Numbered from the stretch's first letter, positions 1-9,097 are shown. The stretch: DNA of 64,000 bases from Desulfovibrio aminophilus (GCF_023660105.1 NZ_JAMHGA010000012.1:310001-374000); one strand, 5' to 3'. Notes: generated from the letters alone by a model not told the origin. Numbers and translations: made by a program.

Positions 1-1191
1 GGACCAGCGGTAGACGAGGTTCTCCTCCACCTTGACGAGCTTGGTGCCGGAGCGGTCGTCCTCGTAGACGATCTTGCGCTCCTTGCAGCCCATGTAGCGG
101 ACCACGACCTCGGAGCCGTCGTCGCGCTGGAAGACATAGAACTTGTCCGGGGTGACCATGCCGCCCACGACGGCCTCGCCCAGGCCGTAGCTGGCGTCGA
201 TGGAGACCAGGTCATTGCGGTCGGTGCCCCGGCAGCCGGTGGCCGTGTCGGCGGAGAAGGCCGTGCCGGAGATCACCGGGTTGATCATGCGCATGATGCA
301 CACCGAGAGCGAGGTGCCCTCGATGGCCCATTCCTTCTTGGCCTGCTCGGCCAGCTCGTCGTTGCCGGTGGCCTCGGCCTGGATCACGGCGTCCAGGATG
401 GCCTCGCGGCGGTAGGTCATGCTGCGCAGGTTGTAGGCCGAGGAGCAGTCCCAGTGGTAGGCTTCCACCACCTGGTCCTCGCCCACGATGTTCAGGTAGG
501 TGTCCTGCAGGCCCGCGAAGGCCTTCTTGCGGCTGTCCTCGCCCGCCGCCGAGGAGCGCACGGCCACGGGCTCGTTCTCCATGGCCGCTTCCTTGCAGAT
601 GGCCTGGTAGGCCTGGCGCACGGCGTCGGCCACGTCCTTGGGCAGCTCGACGGAGAGGATGGCCGCCTGCACGAGCACGGAGCGCTTGCGCAGCTGGTCG
701 ATGCCCTCGGGTGAGGTGGCGAAGCCCTCGACCACGTTGTTGATGAAGGTGCGCAGCTTGATGGGCGTGCCCTTCTGCTTCACGGACTCGGCGCGGATCT
801 TGCCGGCCACGATGCGCACGAACTTGCGCAGATATTCCGGATCCTTGTTGATCTCCTCGTTGCTCCAGTCCGTGGCGTTGTATTCCTTGTCCACCAGGGA
901 GCGGACCACCGAGGCGTTCACCCGGGTCTCGTCGAGCATCTTATGGAAGGCGATGGAGGAGATGGCGCGGAACTGGGGAGCCCGGATATGGCCTACCTGG
1001 CTGATGATGGCGGTATTGTAGTTCTTGCCGCCGACGAGCAGTTCGGCATCCTCGCCGATGGCCACGATTTCGGGGCCCGTCAGGACCATCCGCCGCATGA
1101 GTTCGTCCTTTTCGGCAACCGGTTTGGCGGGCGTCGAGGCGTCCTTCTGGGCGTCCTTTTTGGCGGCCGCCTTCTTCTGTACCGTGGCCAT
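1..1191 (-). CDS. ppsA: PEP synthase-like protein, PPDK N-terminal domain (3' end cut by window edge)
   Basis: The minus strand is open from an ATG at 1191 to the window edge, giving 397 codons without a stop. The product starts MATVQKKAAAKKDAQ with a Lys/Ala-rich leader, then matches the PEP synthase / pyruvate phosphate dikinase N-terminal nucleotide-binding domain. The family motif VAVRSSAAGEDS followed by AFAGLQDTYLN is visible at about residues 200-225, with the downstream SYGLGEAVVGG block. Enzymes of this family make phosphoenolpyruvate from pyruvate and ATP. The central His domain and the PEP-binding barrel lie outside the window, so a full-length enzyme cannot be confirmed; shorter PEP-synthase-related proteins also exist. 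The start is supported by AAGGAGGAG just upstream. It lies downstream of pyc in the same direction, which fits a role in pyruvate/PEP/oxaloacetate interconversion. Confidence 0.8.
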   Translation of the reverse strand, partial: MATVQKKAAAKKDAQKDASTPAKPVAEKDELMRRMVLTGPEIVAIGEDAELLVGGKNYNTAIISQVGHIRAPQFRAISSIAFHKMLDETRVNASVVRSLVDKEYNATDWSNEEINKDPEYLRKFVRIVAGKIRAESVKQKGTPIKLRTFINNVVEGFATSPEGIDQLRKRSVLVQAAILSVELPKDVADAVRQAYQAICKEAAMENEPVAVRSSAAGEDSRKKAFAGLQDTYLNIVGEDQVVEAYHWDCSSAYNLRSMTYRREAILDAVIQAEATGNDELAEQAKKEWAIEGTSLSVCIMRMINPVISGTAFSADTATGCRGTDRNDLVSIDASYGLGEAVVGGMVTPDKFYVFQRDDGSEVVVRYMGCKERKIVYEDDRSGTKLVKVEENLVYRWS

Positions 1192-1242
1192 GCACTCCTC
1201 CTTGACGTGGTCGATGTCGGTATCCCGGTCGTGCCGGAGCGG

Positions 1243-1294
1243 AACCCCTGGCCGAGGGGTTAACAATTTATCCCTTTGGACCCATTTTCGTCAA
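1243..1294 (-). promoter_or_regulatory. Candidate sigma-70 promoter and hairpin upstream of the PEP-synthase-like gene
   Basis: On the minus strand a TTGACG (1294-1289) is followed after 18 nt by TAAATT (1270-1265), a plausible -35/-10 pair. The -35 is half of a CGTCAA-CGA-TTGACG inverted repeat (1289-1303). A hairpin AACCCCT/AGGGGTT (1243-1261) lies just downstream of the -10 and has no T-tract, so it could be a leader structure or a weak end for pyc transcription. Confidence 0.4.
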
Positions 1295-1307
1295 CGATTG
1301 ACGCCGG

Positions 1308-4300
1308 TCATCCCTTGCGGGCGGCGGCCTCAAGCTTCTGCCCGCATCTCGGGCAGTACTTGCAATCCTCCAGGGGGATGAAACCCTTGCAGGTCGGGCA
1401 GGTGCGGGGACTGGGCCCCAGCTCCACGAGCAGCTCGCCCTCCTTCACCGGGACCATCTTGCGGTCCTCCTGGAAGTTGGCGACCTTGAGCACGCGGCGC
1501 ACCACGCCGTCCACCGGCGCGATGATCGCCTTCTCCTGCTTCATGATGGAGATGTTGAAGATCTCCTCGCCCTTCTTCACCACGTCGCCGGGGCGCACGT
1601 GCATGACCCAGAGGTCGCCGTTGGAGGGCGAACCGACGTGGCAGGGATTGCCCGGGTCGGCCATCTCCTCGGCGTCCTTGTCCATGTGCAGCGGTTCGCG
1701 CACCTTGACCATGTGGCTCATGATCTCGGAGTCCATGACGTAGCGCACGGTGCTCATGCCGTGCTCGTCGGGCTCGGAGATGTCCAGGATGCGCATGGTG
1801 TGCGGCTTGCCGCAATCGCCCTGGAAGTGCAGGGGTCGGTTCTTCTCCAGGCCCTCGAACCAGACGTCCAGCGGCAGGTTGTTGGCGTTGCCGTACTTCT
1901 CGTAGAAGTCGATGGTCTTGATGGCGTCGGCCGGGTGGTTCAGGTAGAGCACGAACTCCTCGGCCGAGGGATCGCGGCCGATGCGCTGGGAGATGACCCG
2001 GTGCTCGGCGTCCAGATCCACGTCCGGGAGGCTGGCCAGGGGCGAGTCCTCGGTGCGTTCGGCCAGGGCCTTCTCCCAGTCCTTGCCGAAGGCGCTCTGG
2101 TAGACCCAGTCCGCGGGGAAGCCCAGGGGCAGCTTGCCGAACTTGCCCATGAGCAGGTTGCGGAAGGCGTCGTTGCTGTCGCGGTAGAGGTCCAGGCGGG
2201 CTTCCTTCTCCAGGCTCGTGAGATCCTTCTCGGGCACCAGGTTCACGATGTCCAGGATGTTCAGCAGGCGGCGGACCTCGATGTTGCCGCCGCGCTTGTA
2301 GGCCCCGGTCACGGCCAGGAAGGCCGTGTTCCAGGTGATCTGCGAGCCCGGGGTCACGTCGTGGTAGCGCACGATCTTGCGCGTGCCCGCCAGGAACTTG
2401 AGCATGTAGGGCAGCAGATGGATGTAGCCCTGCTTGAGCGCGCCCTCCTGCGAGGAGGACGTGGCGCCGCCGGGCATGCCGTGCTGGACCACGTCGTGGT
2501 CGATGCCCTGGAAATACGGCGCGGTGTAGCGGTCGTAATAGGGCATGATCTGTTTCAGGGCGAAGCCCGTGGCCCGGATCATGTCCTTGTCCAGGTGACT
2601 CTTCAGGCCCAACTCGTCCTCGATGTAGGCCGCCGTGGAGAGCACCTCACCCTGGCCGTACCAGCGCACGGCCGCGCCGATGGCCACGTCCACCACGTGG
2701 GCCCCGGCCTCGGCGGCCGCGCCCATGGTCGGCACGAACAGGCCGTCGGTGTAGTGCCGGTGGGAGTGCAGCACCAGCTCGGGGTACTTCTTGCGGATGG
2801 AGCCGATGACCTCGCGCATGAACCGGGGCGGGCAGACGCCGCCCATGTCCTTGAGCCCGAGGGAGATCAGGCGCTGGGCCTTCTTCTTGCTCACTCCGGC
2901 CACGTCGGCGCACATGGACAGGATCTCTTCGGTCACTTCCAGGTAGTACTTGGCGTCGAAGCCCTTGGCCCAGGACATGGACAGCGCGGGCTCGAAGATG
3001 TGCCGCCTGGAGGACAGGACCACCTCGGCGAAGGGCCGCATGTTCTCCACGTGGTTCAGGAAGTCGAAGCAGCGGATGACGTCGTAGTGCTCGCAGACCA
3101 TCTCGCCGGTGAGCAGCATGAGGTTCTTGGGCTGCGGCTTGTAGCCCAGGACGTTGGTCGAGCGGATGAGGATCTGCTTCAGGGTCTTGGGCGCGAACTT
3201 GTTCCACTCCGCCGCCTCGGAGAAAGGGTAGGTCATGTTCGCCAGCATGGCCACGTGGAAGTGCGCGCCGCCGCCGTTCTCCAGCGAGAAGAAGCCGCAG
3301 CGGTCGAGATAGGGCCCCACGAGCCGGTCCTCGGCCAGACGGAAGCGGTTGCCGCTGTTGGACTGAGTGATGTCGCGGGTGGTCGTGTCCGTGAAGTGGA
3401 TGACGCCCTGTTCCCGGTCCTCGCGCAGGGCGTCCAGGATGGCGTCGCGGGTCATGCCCCTGGTGATGCGGGGCTCGAACCAGGAGGCGGTCTCCGGCGG
3501 ACGCACGAACTTGAAGGAACCCAGGCGATGGTCCTCGCGGCCGCGGTACTCCCCGAGCTGGACGAAGGGATTGTAGCCCCGGGCCGAAACCTCGCAGATC
3601 AGGCGGGACAGGCGCAGGGAATCCGGTTCCTTGTCCCGGTAGGCCATGAGCTCGTGGCGCTTGTCGCGCACGAAGTTCGTGTCGTAGTCCCCGCTGATGA
3701 AGTCGGGATTCTTGATCACCTGGCGGTGGAAGGTGATGGTCGTCTTGAGCCCGCCGATCATGTACTCGCGCAGGGCCCGGCGCATGAGCTGCACGACCTT
3801 GATCCAGTTGCGGCCGTAGGTGATGAGCAGCGAGGCGGCCGAGTCGTACTGGGCCGGGAAGTTGTATCCCGCGCAGATGCAGGAGTCGATGCGCACGCCC
3901 TGGCCGCCGGGGGAGACGTAGCGCGTGATGCGGCCCGCGTTGGGCGAGAAGTCCTTTTGCGGGTCCTCGCAGTTGACGCGCACCTGCATGGCCCATTGGA
4001 AGGGTTTCGTGTTTTCCTCGTTGAACCGCAGCTTCGCACCGAAGGCGATGGCGATCTGCTCCTCCACAAGGTCGATGCCGTAGCGGCATTCGGTGATGCC
4101 GTGCTCCACCTGGAGGCGGGTGTTGACCTCGATGAGGTACGGCGTGGCGTCCTTGTCCACCAGGAATTCCACGGTGCACAGGGAGTGGTAGCCCACGGCC
4201 GAGACCAGGCGCCGGGAATACTCCTTGAGGCGCTCCCGCAGCTCCGGGGTCATCTTGGACCAGGGCGAGGGCGTGATCTCGATGAGCTTCTGGTGGTTGC

Positions 4301-5030
4301 GCTGCACCGTGCAGTCGCGTTCGTCGAAGGCGAAGACGTTGCCGTGCTTGTCGGCCGCAACCTGGATCTCGATGTGGCGCACCGAGGTGAGCAGCTTCTC
4401 CACGTACAGGCGCGGGTTGCCGAAGGACGCCTGGGCCAGGGCCGAGGCCTTGGAGAAGGCCGACTCCAGCTGGTCCTCGGAAAAGACCTCGTAGATGCCG
4501 CGTCCGCCGCCGCCGCCCTCGGCCTTGAGCATGATCGGGAAGCCGATCTTCTTGGCGATCTCGCGGGCCTCGGGCACGCTCACCGCCTCGGGCGAACCGG
4601 GCACCACCGGGATTCCCAGCTCCTCGGCCAGCTTGCGCACGGCCACCTTGTTGCCCAGGGTGTGCATGGCCTCGCGGGTGGGGCCGATGAAGGTGATGCC
4701 CGCCTCTGCGCACTTGGCCGGGAAGGTGTCGTCCTCGGCCGCGAAGCCCCAGCCGGGATGGATGGCGATCGCGCCGCGGTCGCGGGCCAGCTTGATGATC
4801 AGGTCGAGATTCAGATAGGAGCGCGGGTCCTCGCCTAGGAGGAGAAGTTCATGAGCGCCGGTGGTGGCCGGCGAAGTCTTGTCCGTGTCCGTGGCCGTCA
4901 TCACGGCCACGCCCTCGAACATCTCGGTGATCGACCGGCAGATGCGCCGGGCGGGGATGCCCCGGTTCGCCACGACAATGGGCTTCCCCCGGAGTTCCTT
5001 GAGCACCTCTTCGAACGTCTTGACTCTCAT
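1308..5030 (-). CDS. pyc: Pyruvate carboxylase with C-terminal zinc-ribbon extension
   Basis: Biotin enzyme that carboxylates pyruvate to oxaloacetate using ATP and bicarbonate (anaplerosis, gluconeogenesis). Of 1240 residues, about 1-460 form the biotin carboxylase (KAEGGGGGRGIYEV ATP-grasp loop, EVNTRLQVEHGITE). The carboxyltransferase barrel follows at about 520-1000, and the biotinyl carrier domain is near the end. The biotin lysine is in MKQEKA at about residue 1164, a variant of the usual MKM. After the carrier domain a Cys cluster (CPTC, 8 residues, CKYCPRC; about residues 1211-1229) forms a zinc-ribbon-like tail that classical pyruvate carboxylases lack. I chose the ATG at 5030 because GGGGGA lies 9 nt upstream; an ATG at 5039 and a GTG at 5051 are in frame but poorly spaced. 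It is downstream of birA in the same direction. Confidence 0.95.
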   Translation of the reverse strand: MRVKTFEEVLKELRGKPIVVANRGIPARRICRSITEMFEGVAVMTATDTDKTSPATTGAHELLLLGEDPRSYLNLDLIIKLARDRGAIAIHPGWGFAAEDDTFPAKCAEAGITFIGPTREAMHTLGNKVAVRKLAEELGIPVVPGSPEAVSVPEAREIAKKIGFPIMLKAEGGGGGRGIYEVFSEDQLESAFSKASALAQASFGNPRLYVEKLLTSVRHIEIQVAADKHGNVFAFDERDCTVQRNHQKLIEITPSPWSKMTPELRERLKEYSRRLVSAVGYHSLCTVEFLVDKDATPYLIEVNTRLQVEHGITECRYGIDLVEEQIAIAFGAKLRFNEENTKPFQWAMQVRVNCEDPQKDFSPNAGRITRYVSPGGQGVRIDSCICAGYNFPAQYDSAASLLITYGRNWIKVVQLMRRALREYMIGGLKTTITFHRQVIKNPDFISGDYDTNFVRDKRHELMAYRDKEPDSLRLSRLICEVSARGYNPFVQLGEYRGREDHRLGSFKFVRPPETASWFEPRITRGMTRDAILDALREDREQGVIHFTDTTTRDITQSNSGNRFRLAEDRLVGPYLDRCGFFSLENGGGAHFHVAMLANMTYPFSEAAEWNKFAPKTLKQILIRSTNVLGYKPQPKNLMLLTGEMVCEHYDVIRCFDFLNHVENMRPFAEVVLSSRRHIFEPALSMSWAKGFDAKYYLEVTEEILSMCADVAGVSKKKAQRLISLGLKDMGGVCPPRFMREVIGSIRKKYPELVLHSHRHYTDGLFVPTMGAAAEAGAHVVDVAIGAAVRWYGQGEVLSTAAYIEDELGLKSHLDKDMIRATGFALKQIMPYYDRYTAPYFQGIDHDVVQHGMPGGATSSSQEGALKQGYIHLLPYMLKFLAGTRKIVRYHDVTPGSQITWNTAFLAVTGAYKRGGNIEVRRLLNILDIVNLVPEKDLTSLEKEARLDLYRDSNDAFRNLLMGKFGKLPLGFPADWVYQSAFGKDWEKALAERTEDSPLASLPDVDLDAEHRVISQRIGRDPSAEEFVLYLNHPADAIKTIDFYEKYGNANNLPLDVWFEGLEKNRPLHFQGDCGKPHTMRILDISEPDEHGMSTVRYVMDSEIMSHMVKVREPLHMDKDAEEMADPGNPCHVGSPSNGDLWVMHVRPGDVVKKGEEIFNISIMKQEKAIIAPVDGVVRRVLKVANFQEDRKMVPVKEGELLVELGPSPRTCPTCKGFIPLEDCKYCPRCGQKLEAAARKG

Positions 5031-5078
5031 GGCCCGCATTCCCCCATGCACGGTTGGACCGCGCCGCGACCGCGCCCC

Positions 5079-5984
5079 CTACAACGGGGCCACGCTCCCG
5101 GAATACAAGACGTCCAGCCTGCCGCCGCGCTCGACCAGAAGCCCGCCGGAGGATGAAAGTCCAGCTATTCTCGCCTGATAGGCGACTTCTCCCCCTTCGA
5201 CCACAAGCACTCGCCGGCCCATCCAGGCGAGACGCTCCGTAACGAGGGGAGGAAAACGAGAGGGGTCAACGACATCGGAAGTGTCCGTATAGACCTTTCT
5301 CACGGCGTTTACAAGAGCATTCCAGGCCTCCAGGGGGGTCAGGAAAACCCCTTCCCGGGCCAGCGCCGTGGCCGGAACCGCGTGGTCCCGGCGCAGTTCT
5401 TCCGGGGCCGGGGATTCGGCCAGATTCAGGCCGAAACCCAGCACCAGCCGGTCGCCACGCTCCTCGATGAGCATCCCGGCGACCTTCTGGTCGAGGAAGA
5501 GAAAATCGTTGGGCCACTTGAGCCGCGTGGGCACGCCCAGGCCCTCCAGGGCCAAGCTGAAGCACCAGCCCGCCAGAAGGGGCAGCAGGTCGCTCCAGCC
5601 CGCGCCGGGCCGTGGCAGGACAAGACTGGCGTAGAGGTTGCCCGGCGGCGAGACCCAGTGGCGGCGCAGCTGCCCCCGACCGCTCTCCTGGCTCACGGCC
5701 AGCACGCTCCCCCACTCCGGCAGAAAGCCCGCGTCCAGGAGCTTCCAGGCCAGGTCCATGGTCGAGGCGCAGCGGCCCGCGATGAGCATGGGCGCGGCCG
5801 AATTCCGGGCGGCGCGCCAGACCGGGCCGAAGCCGCCGGGCCAGGGCGCGGCGCCAGCCGGAGTCCAGGGACCGAAGGCCTCCATGTCGCGGGCCCAGAA
5901 GGCATGGGAAGAGGCCGACGTCTCCGGGCTCAGCGGCCCGGCCGACGCGTCACCTCCGGCCCAGAGGAGCAAGTCAGCGGTCAT
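5079..5984 (-). CDS. birA: Biotin--protein ligase
   Basis: Attaches biotin to the carrier lysine of biotin enzymes via biotinyl-AMP. The 301-residue protein carries the ligase motifs: GRGQLRRHWVSPPGNLYASL (the GRGRxxR biotinyl-AMP loop), RLKWPNDFLF (KWPND) and KVAGMLIEE. No N-terminal helix-turn-helix repressor domain like that of E. coli BirA is evident. Instead there is about 60 residues of unassigned N-terminal sequence, so it is probably a ligase without regulator function. It lies 48 bp upstream of pyc in the same orientation and is divergent from cca. The obvious partner is the adjacent pyruvate carboxylase, so enzyme and activating ligase are probably co-transcribed. The start at 5984 has an AGGA about 10 nt upstream. 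Confidence 0.93.
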   Translation of the reverse strand: MTADLLLWAGGDASAGPLSPETSASSHAFWARDMEAFGPWTPAGAAPWPGGFGPVWRAARNSAAPMLIAGRCASTMDLAWKLLDAGFLPEWGSVLAVSQESGRGQLRRHWVSPPGNLYASLVLPRPGAGWSDLLPLLAGWCFSLALEGLGVPTRLKWPNDFLFLDQKVAGMLIEERGDRLVLGFGLNLAESPAPEELRRDHAVPATALAREGVFLTPLEAWNALVNAVRKVYTDTSDVVDPSRFPPLVTERLAWMGRRVLVVEGGEVAYQARIAGLSSSGGLLVERGGRLDVLYSGSVAPL

Positions 5985-6034
5985 CGATGATTTCGGTCCT
6001 GGCGTGGAGCGCGGCCCCGTGCTACCTGTGACGC

Positions 6035-7138
6035 ATGCGCATCCTGCTCGTGGGCGGCTCCGTCCGCAACCTCTTACTCGGTGAGCCCCCGGGCGACAAG
6101 GACTTTCTCGTGACCGGAGCCACGGAGGAGGAGTTCCTCCGGCGCTTCCCGAAGGCCCGCAAGGTGGGCAAGGCCTTTCCCGTGTTCTGGCTGGACGGCT
6201 CGGAGTACGCCTTTCCGCGCGGCGGCACGCTGGAATCCGACTTGGCGGCCCGGGACTTCACGGTCAACGCCCTGGCTCTGGACCAGGACGGCGACCTGGC
6301 CTGCCATCCGCTGGCCCTGGCCGACTTGCGCGGCCGCGTGCTGCGTCCCTGCTCCCCGGACTCCCTGGTCGAGGACCCGCTGCGGGTCTTCCGCGCGGCC
6401 CGCTTCCTGGCCGTGCTGCCGGGCTTCATGGCCCACGGAGACCTGTCGGCCGCCATGCGCCAAGCCGCCGGGGACGGGCTCCTGGCCGGTCTCGCGGCCG
6501 AGCGTGTGGGCCGGGAGGCGCTCAAGGCCCTGGCCGGAACCCGCCCGGCGCTCTTCTTCCGCAGCCTGGCGGAGACCGGCTGCCTCCCCCCCTGGTTCGC
6601 GGAGTTGGAGCGCTGCCGGGACGTGCCCGCCGGACCGCCGCCCTTCCACGATTCCGACGTGTTCGGCCACACCCTGGCCGTGCTTGAACGCCTGGACGGA
6701 GAGCCCGTGCGCGGCTGGATGGCGCTCTGCCACGACCTGGGCAAGGCCCTGACTCCGCCCGGGGAATGGCCCCGGCACATCGGCCACGAAAAGGCCGGGG
6801 CGGCCCAGGCCCGGGCCTTGGGAGAACGGCTGCGCCTGCCCGAAGTGTTCATCCGCGCCGGAGAGACGGCCTCGCTCCTGCACATGAAGGCCGCCCGCTA
6901 CGCCGAAATGCGGCCCGGCTCCCGGGTGGATTTCCTCTCCGCGGCCGGAAACCTGCTGGAACCGCTTTTGGACCTGGCCCTGGCCGACCAGGGCGCGGAT
7001 GTCCGGGCCCTGGCCCTGGCCGACCGCGAGGCGGCCGACGCCGTGCGCCTGCCCGAAGGCCTGTGGAATCTCGGCCCGGAATCCGGGCGGAGGTTGCGCG
7101 AACTGCGGGCTCAAGCGATCTCGGCAGTGAATCATTGA
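6035..7138 (+). CDS. cca: CCA-adding tRNA nucleotidyltransferase with HD domain
   Basis: Adds or repairs the 3' CCA end of tRNAs. The 367-residue protein starts with the class II nucleotidyltransferase signature VGGSVRNLLLGEPPGDKDFL, with catalytic Asp21 and Asp23. The RDFTVNALA block and the RNA/nucleotide-recognition segment EDPLRVFRAARFLA follow. An HD phosphohydrolase-type region is visible later (FGHTLAVLERL, then ALCHDLGKAL and HIGHEKAG), as in E. coli Cca, which also has 2',3'-cyclic phosphodiesterase activity. It is about 45 residues shorter than the E. coli enzyme. No strong ribosome binding site precedes the ATG at 6035. The gene is divergent from birA across a 50-bp gap. Confidence 0.93.
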   Translation: MRILLVGGSVRNLLLGEPPGDKDFLVTGATEEEFLRRFPKARKVGKAFPVFWLDGSEYAFPRGGTLESDLAARDFTVNALALDQDGDLACHPLALADLRGRVLRPCSPDSLVEDPLRVFRAARFLAVLPGFMAHGDLSAAMRQAAGDGLLAGLAAERVGREALKALAGTRPALFFRSLAETGCLPPWFAELERCRDVPAGPPPFHDSDVFGHTLAVLERLDGEPVRGWMALCHDLGKALTPPGEWPRHIGHEKAGAAQARALGERLRLPEVFIRAGETASLLHMKAARYAEMRPGSRVDFLSAAGNLLEPLLDLALADQGADVRALALADREAADAVRLPEGLWNLGPESGRRLRELRAQAISAVNH

Positions 7139-7200
7139 CAGCCTTTTTCCCCCCGGGCATACCATAAGGTATCGGACTTCTCTCAACAGGAGAGGACAGG

Positions 7201-7596
7201 ATGAAGTTTCTCGTTGTGGATGACGACGAGCGCGTCGCGCAGCTCCTGAGCAAGAAGCTCGCGCCCTATGGGGAATGCCGGATCGCCACGGACGGGGACC
7301 GGGCCTTGGGCCTGTTCTCCGAGCAGTATGACGGCGGGGAGCCGTTTCAGGCCGTGTTCATGGACATCAAGATGCCCGGCATGGACGGCCACGAGGTGGT
7401 CCGCCGCATGCGCGAGATCGAATCCGAACGGCGCAACGACCTTCTGGAGAGCTTCAAGCTCGTGATGATCTCGGCCTTCTCGGACACCAAAAACGTCTGC
7501 AAATCCTTCTTCGGCGGTCAGGCGGACGCCTTCGTGGCCAAGGCCGAGATCAAGAACCGCCTCGTGCCCGAACTGAAGGCCATCAAGCTCATTTGA
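7201..7596 (+). CDS. Single-domain response regulator (CheY-like receiver)
   Basis: A 131-residue protein made only of a receiver domain. The acidic pocket is VDDDE near the N-terminus, the phospho-acceptor Asp is in FMDIKMPGMDG, the switch Ser is in MISAF and the conserved Lys is in FVAKAEIK. There is no output domain, so it should act through protein-protein contact like CheY or Spo0F. A polar insertion (EQYDGGEPFQ) before the beta strand that holds the Asp is somewhat unusual. The ribosome binding site GGAGAGGACAGG precedes the ATG. No kinase is adjacent, so the partner is unknown. It is convergent with the next minus-strand gene, with only 4 bp between them. Confidence 0.88.
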   Translation: MKFLVVDDDERVAQLLSKKLAPYGECRIATDGDRALGLFSEQYDGGEPFQAVFMDIKMPGMDGHEVVRRMREIESERRNDLLESFKLVMISAFSDTKNVCKSFFGGQADAFVAKAEIKNRLVPELKAIKLI

Positions 7597-7600
7597 TGCC

Positions 7601-8152
7601 TCACTCCGCCAGGAGGTAGGCGAAGCGGCCGGAGATATCGTCGGTGCGCGCGGCCAGGTTCTGGGCCTCGCGCTTGAGGGAGCCCTCGTCGACCACGCCG
7701 AGGCCGGAGTCCAGGAAGTAGGACAGGACGTTGCCGCCCTCGGAAAAGAGCCAGGACACTGCGTAGATCGAGCCCAGGTTCGGGCGGTCCTTGAATTCCG
7801 GCACGGCCCGGAGGCGGAGCCGCAGGCCCTTGTCGCCCGCGCCCGCCGGCCGGAACCCACTGGAGGCGCGGAAGGCCTCGCGCAGCTCGAAGGCCAGGCG
7901 CTGGCCCAGGGCGTCCTCGCCCTCGAAGTCCACCACCACCGGCACGCGCCCCTTGTTCGCCGGATCCTGCTTCTTCTCGGCCTTGTGCTCGGCCTTGGCC
8001 GCCTTGTGCTCGGGCTTGGCCTCGGCCTTCTTCTCCACCGGGTCCTCGACCTTCTGCTCCGCCTTGGGCGCGGCCTGTTGGGCCAGGGCCACGGCGGGAA
8101 CGAGCAGCGACAGCACGATCATCACGGCGACGAATCGACGCACGGAAATCAT
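7601..8152 (-). CDS. Secreted protein of unknown function with charged linker
   Basis: A 183-residue protein with a clear Sec signal peptide (MISVRRFVAVMIVLSLLVPAVALAQQ, quoted in part: cleavage likely after ALA at about residue 24). A Lys/Glu/Ala-rich low-complexity stretch covers about residues 28-70, with repeated KAEHK-type motifs. A folded C-terminal region of about 110 residues follows (VPVVVDFEGEDALGQRLA, then FELREAFRAS). I do not recognise the family. The C-terminal part looks like an envelope or periplasmic domain, possibly for polymer or protein binding. Its ATG overlaps the stop of the upstream gene (8149-8961) by 4 bp, so the two are probably translationally coupled and functionally linked. 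The start is fixed by the signal peptide and the AAGGAGAAG ribosome binding site. Confidence 0.75.
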   Translation of the reverse strand: MISVRRFVAVMIVLSLLVPAVALAQQAAPKAEQKVEDPVEKKAEAKPEHKAAKAEHKAEKKQDPANKGRVPVVVDFEGEDALGQRLAFELREAFRASSGFRPAGAGDKGLRLRLRAVPEFKDRPNLGSIYAVSWLFSEGGNVLSYFLDSGLGVVDEGSLKREAQNLAARTDDISGRFAYLLAE

Positions 8153-8961
8153 TTCTTCTCCTTTTTTCCTGACTGGCGGGCCGAGGCCGCGGCGGCCCCC
8201 AGCTCGGCGAGCACCGCCCGCACCTCGCCTTCCTGTTCCTTGCAGAGCCGGGAGCAGAACACGCGCACGGCCGGGGACACGTCCCCGGGCTCGGGCAACT
8301 CCGGCAACGCCCGCAGGCCCAGGGAGCCGAAGTCCACGGGCTGGTACCGCAGGTCCGTGTCCATGTTCTCGGAATAGCCGTTGCTCGGCACGCCCACCGC
8401 CCGTTCCCTGGACATGCGTTCCGGGTTGAACTTCTTCACGTACTGTATCACGCTGGACGGCTTCAGGTTCTCGTTGACCTTGCGGATCGTCTCGTTGACC
8501 TGGGCGTGCAGCTCCGCGACCTGCGTATAGTGGACCGACAGCTTGCGGCGGCCGCGATCGTGGGTGTCCACGTAGATCCGGCCGTGCATGAAGTCCTGGG
8601 CCTCGGAGCGGGCCTCGGCGTAGGCCGCGAGTACGGTCTTGAAGTAGCGGCCCGAGAGGGTCAGGCCGAAGGCCGGTCCATCCTGGGACGATCCCGGGGA
8701 GGGCTCGGCGAATCCCGTCAGGTCGGGGTCCACGCCGATGGCCTCGTAAAAGGCCCGCGCCTCCCGGCCCCGGAGCAGCAGGTGGTGGAGCACGGCGAAC
8801 CGCGCCTCCGCCTGGCCCTGGATGGCGCGCAACTGTCCGGCGAGGGCCTGGAACCCCTCCAGCAGGGCGTCCAGGCGGCTGCGGGCCCCGAAGAAATTCT
8901 CGGCCATCTCGGCGAGCACTTCCTGGGACAGCGTGTTGGCCAGTTCGTCGAATCCGTTCAT
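8149..8961 (-). CDS. Conserved-looking protein of unknown function, coupled to a secreted partner
   Basis: A 270-residue cytoplasmic-looking protein with no signal peptide or membrane helix. Residues 1-75 are predicted mostly helical (EVLAEMAENFFGARSRLDAL, then LLEGFQALAGQLRAIQGQ) and could form a helical bundle. The centre contains GRIYVDTHDRGRRKLSVHYT and FNPERMSRERAVG. The C-terminus is Lys-rich (SGKKEKK). I cannot assign a family. It overlaps the secreted-protein gene 7601-8152 by 4 bp and is probably the first gene of a two-gene operon. It is divergent from the succinyl-CoA synthetase fusion gene. The start has GGGGAAG upstream at about 9 nt. Confidence 0.7.
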   Translation of the reverse strand: MNGFDELANTLSQEVLAEMAENFFGARSRLDALLEGFQALAGQLRAIQGQAEARFAVLHHLLLRGREARAFYEAIGVDPDLTGFAEPSPGSSQDGPAFGLTLSGRYFKTVLAAYAEARSEAQDFMHGRIYVDTHDRGRRKLSVHYTQVAELHAQVNETIRKVNENLKPSSVIQYVKKFNPERMSRERAVGVPSNGYSENMDTDLRYQPVDFGSLGLRALPELPEPGDVSPAVRVFCSRLCKEQEGEVRAVLAELGAAAASARQSGKKEKK

Positions 8962-9097
8962 CGCGCGCGTCTTCCCCTTTTCCGGGCACCTCCTTGCACT
9001 TGTATGAAATTCTCCCTATGAGAGCAATGCCGTACAGACCGCCGCGGGACAGCCGCCGCCCGCGCCCGGATGCGACCCGGCGGACCACCGGAAGACC

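Noticed and set aside
1599-4838. A 1079-codon plus-strand open frame opposite pyc
   Set aside because: Antisense shadow of a GC-rich gene: His/Gly/Val/Leu-rich composition, no domain, and the opposite strand encodes an intact pyruvate carboxylase.
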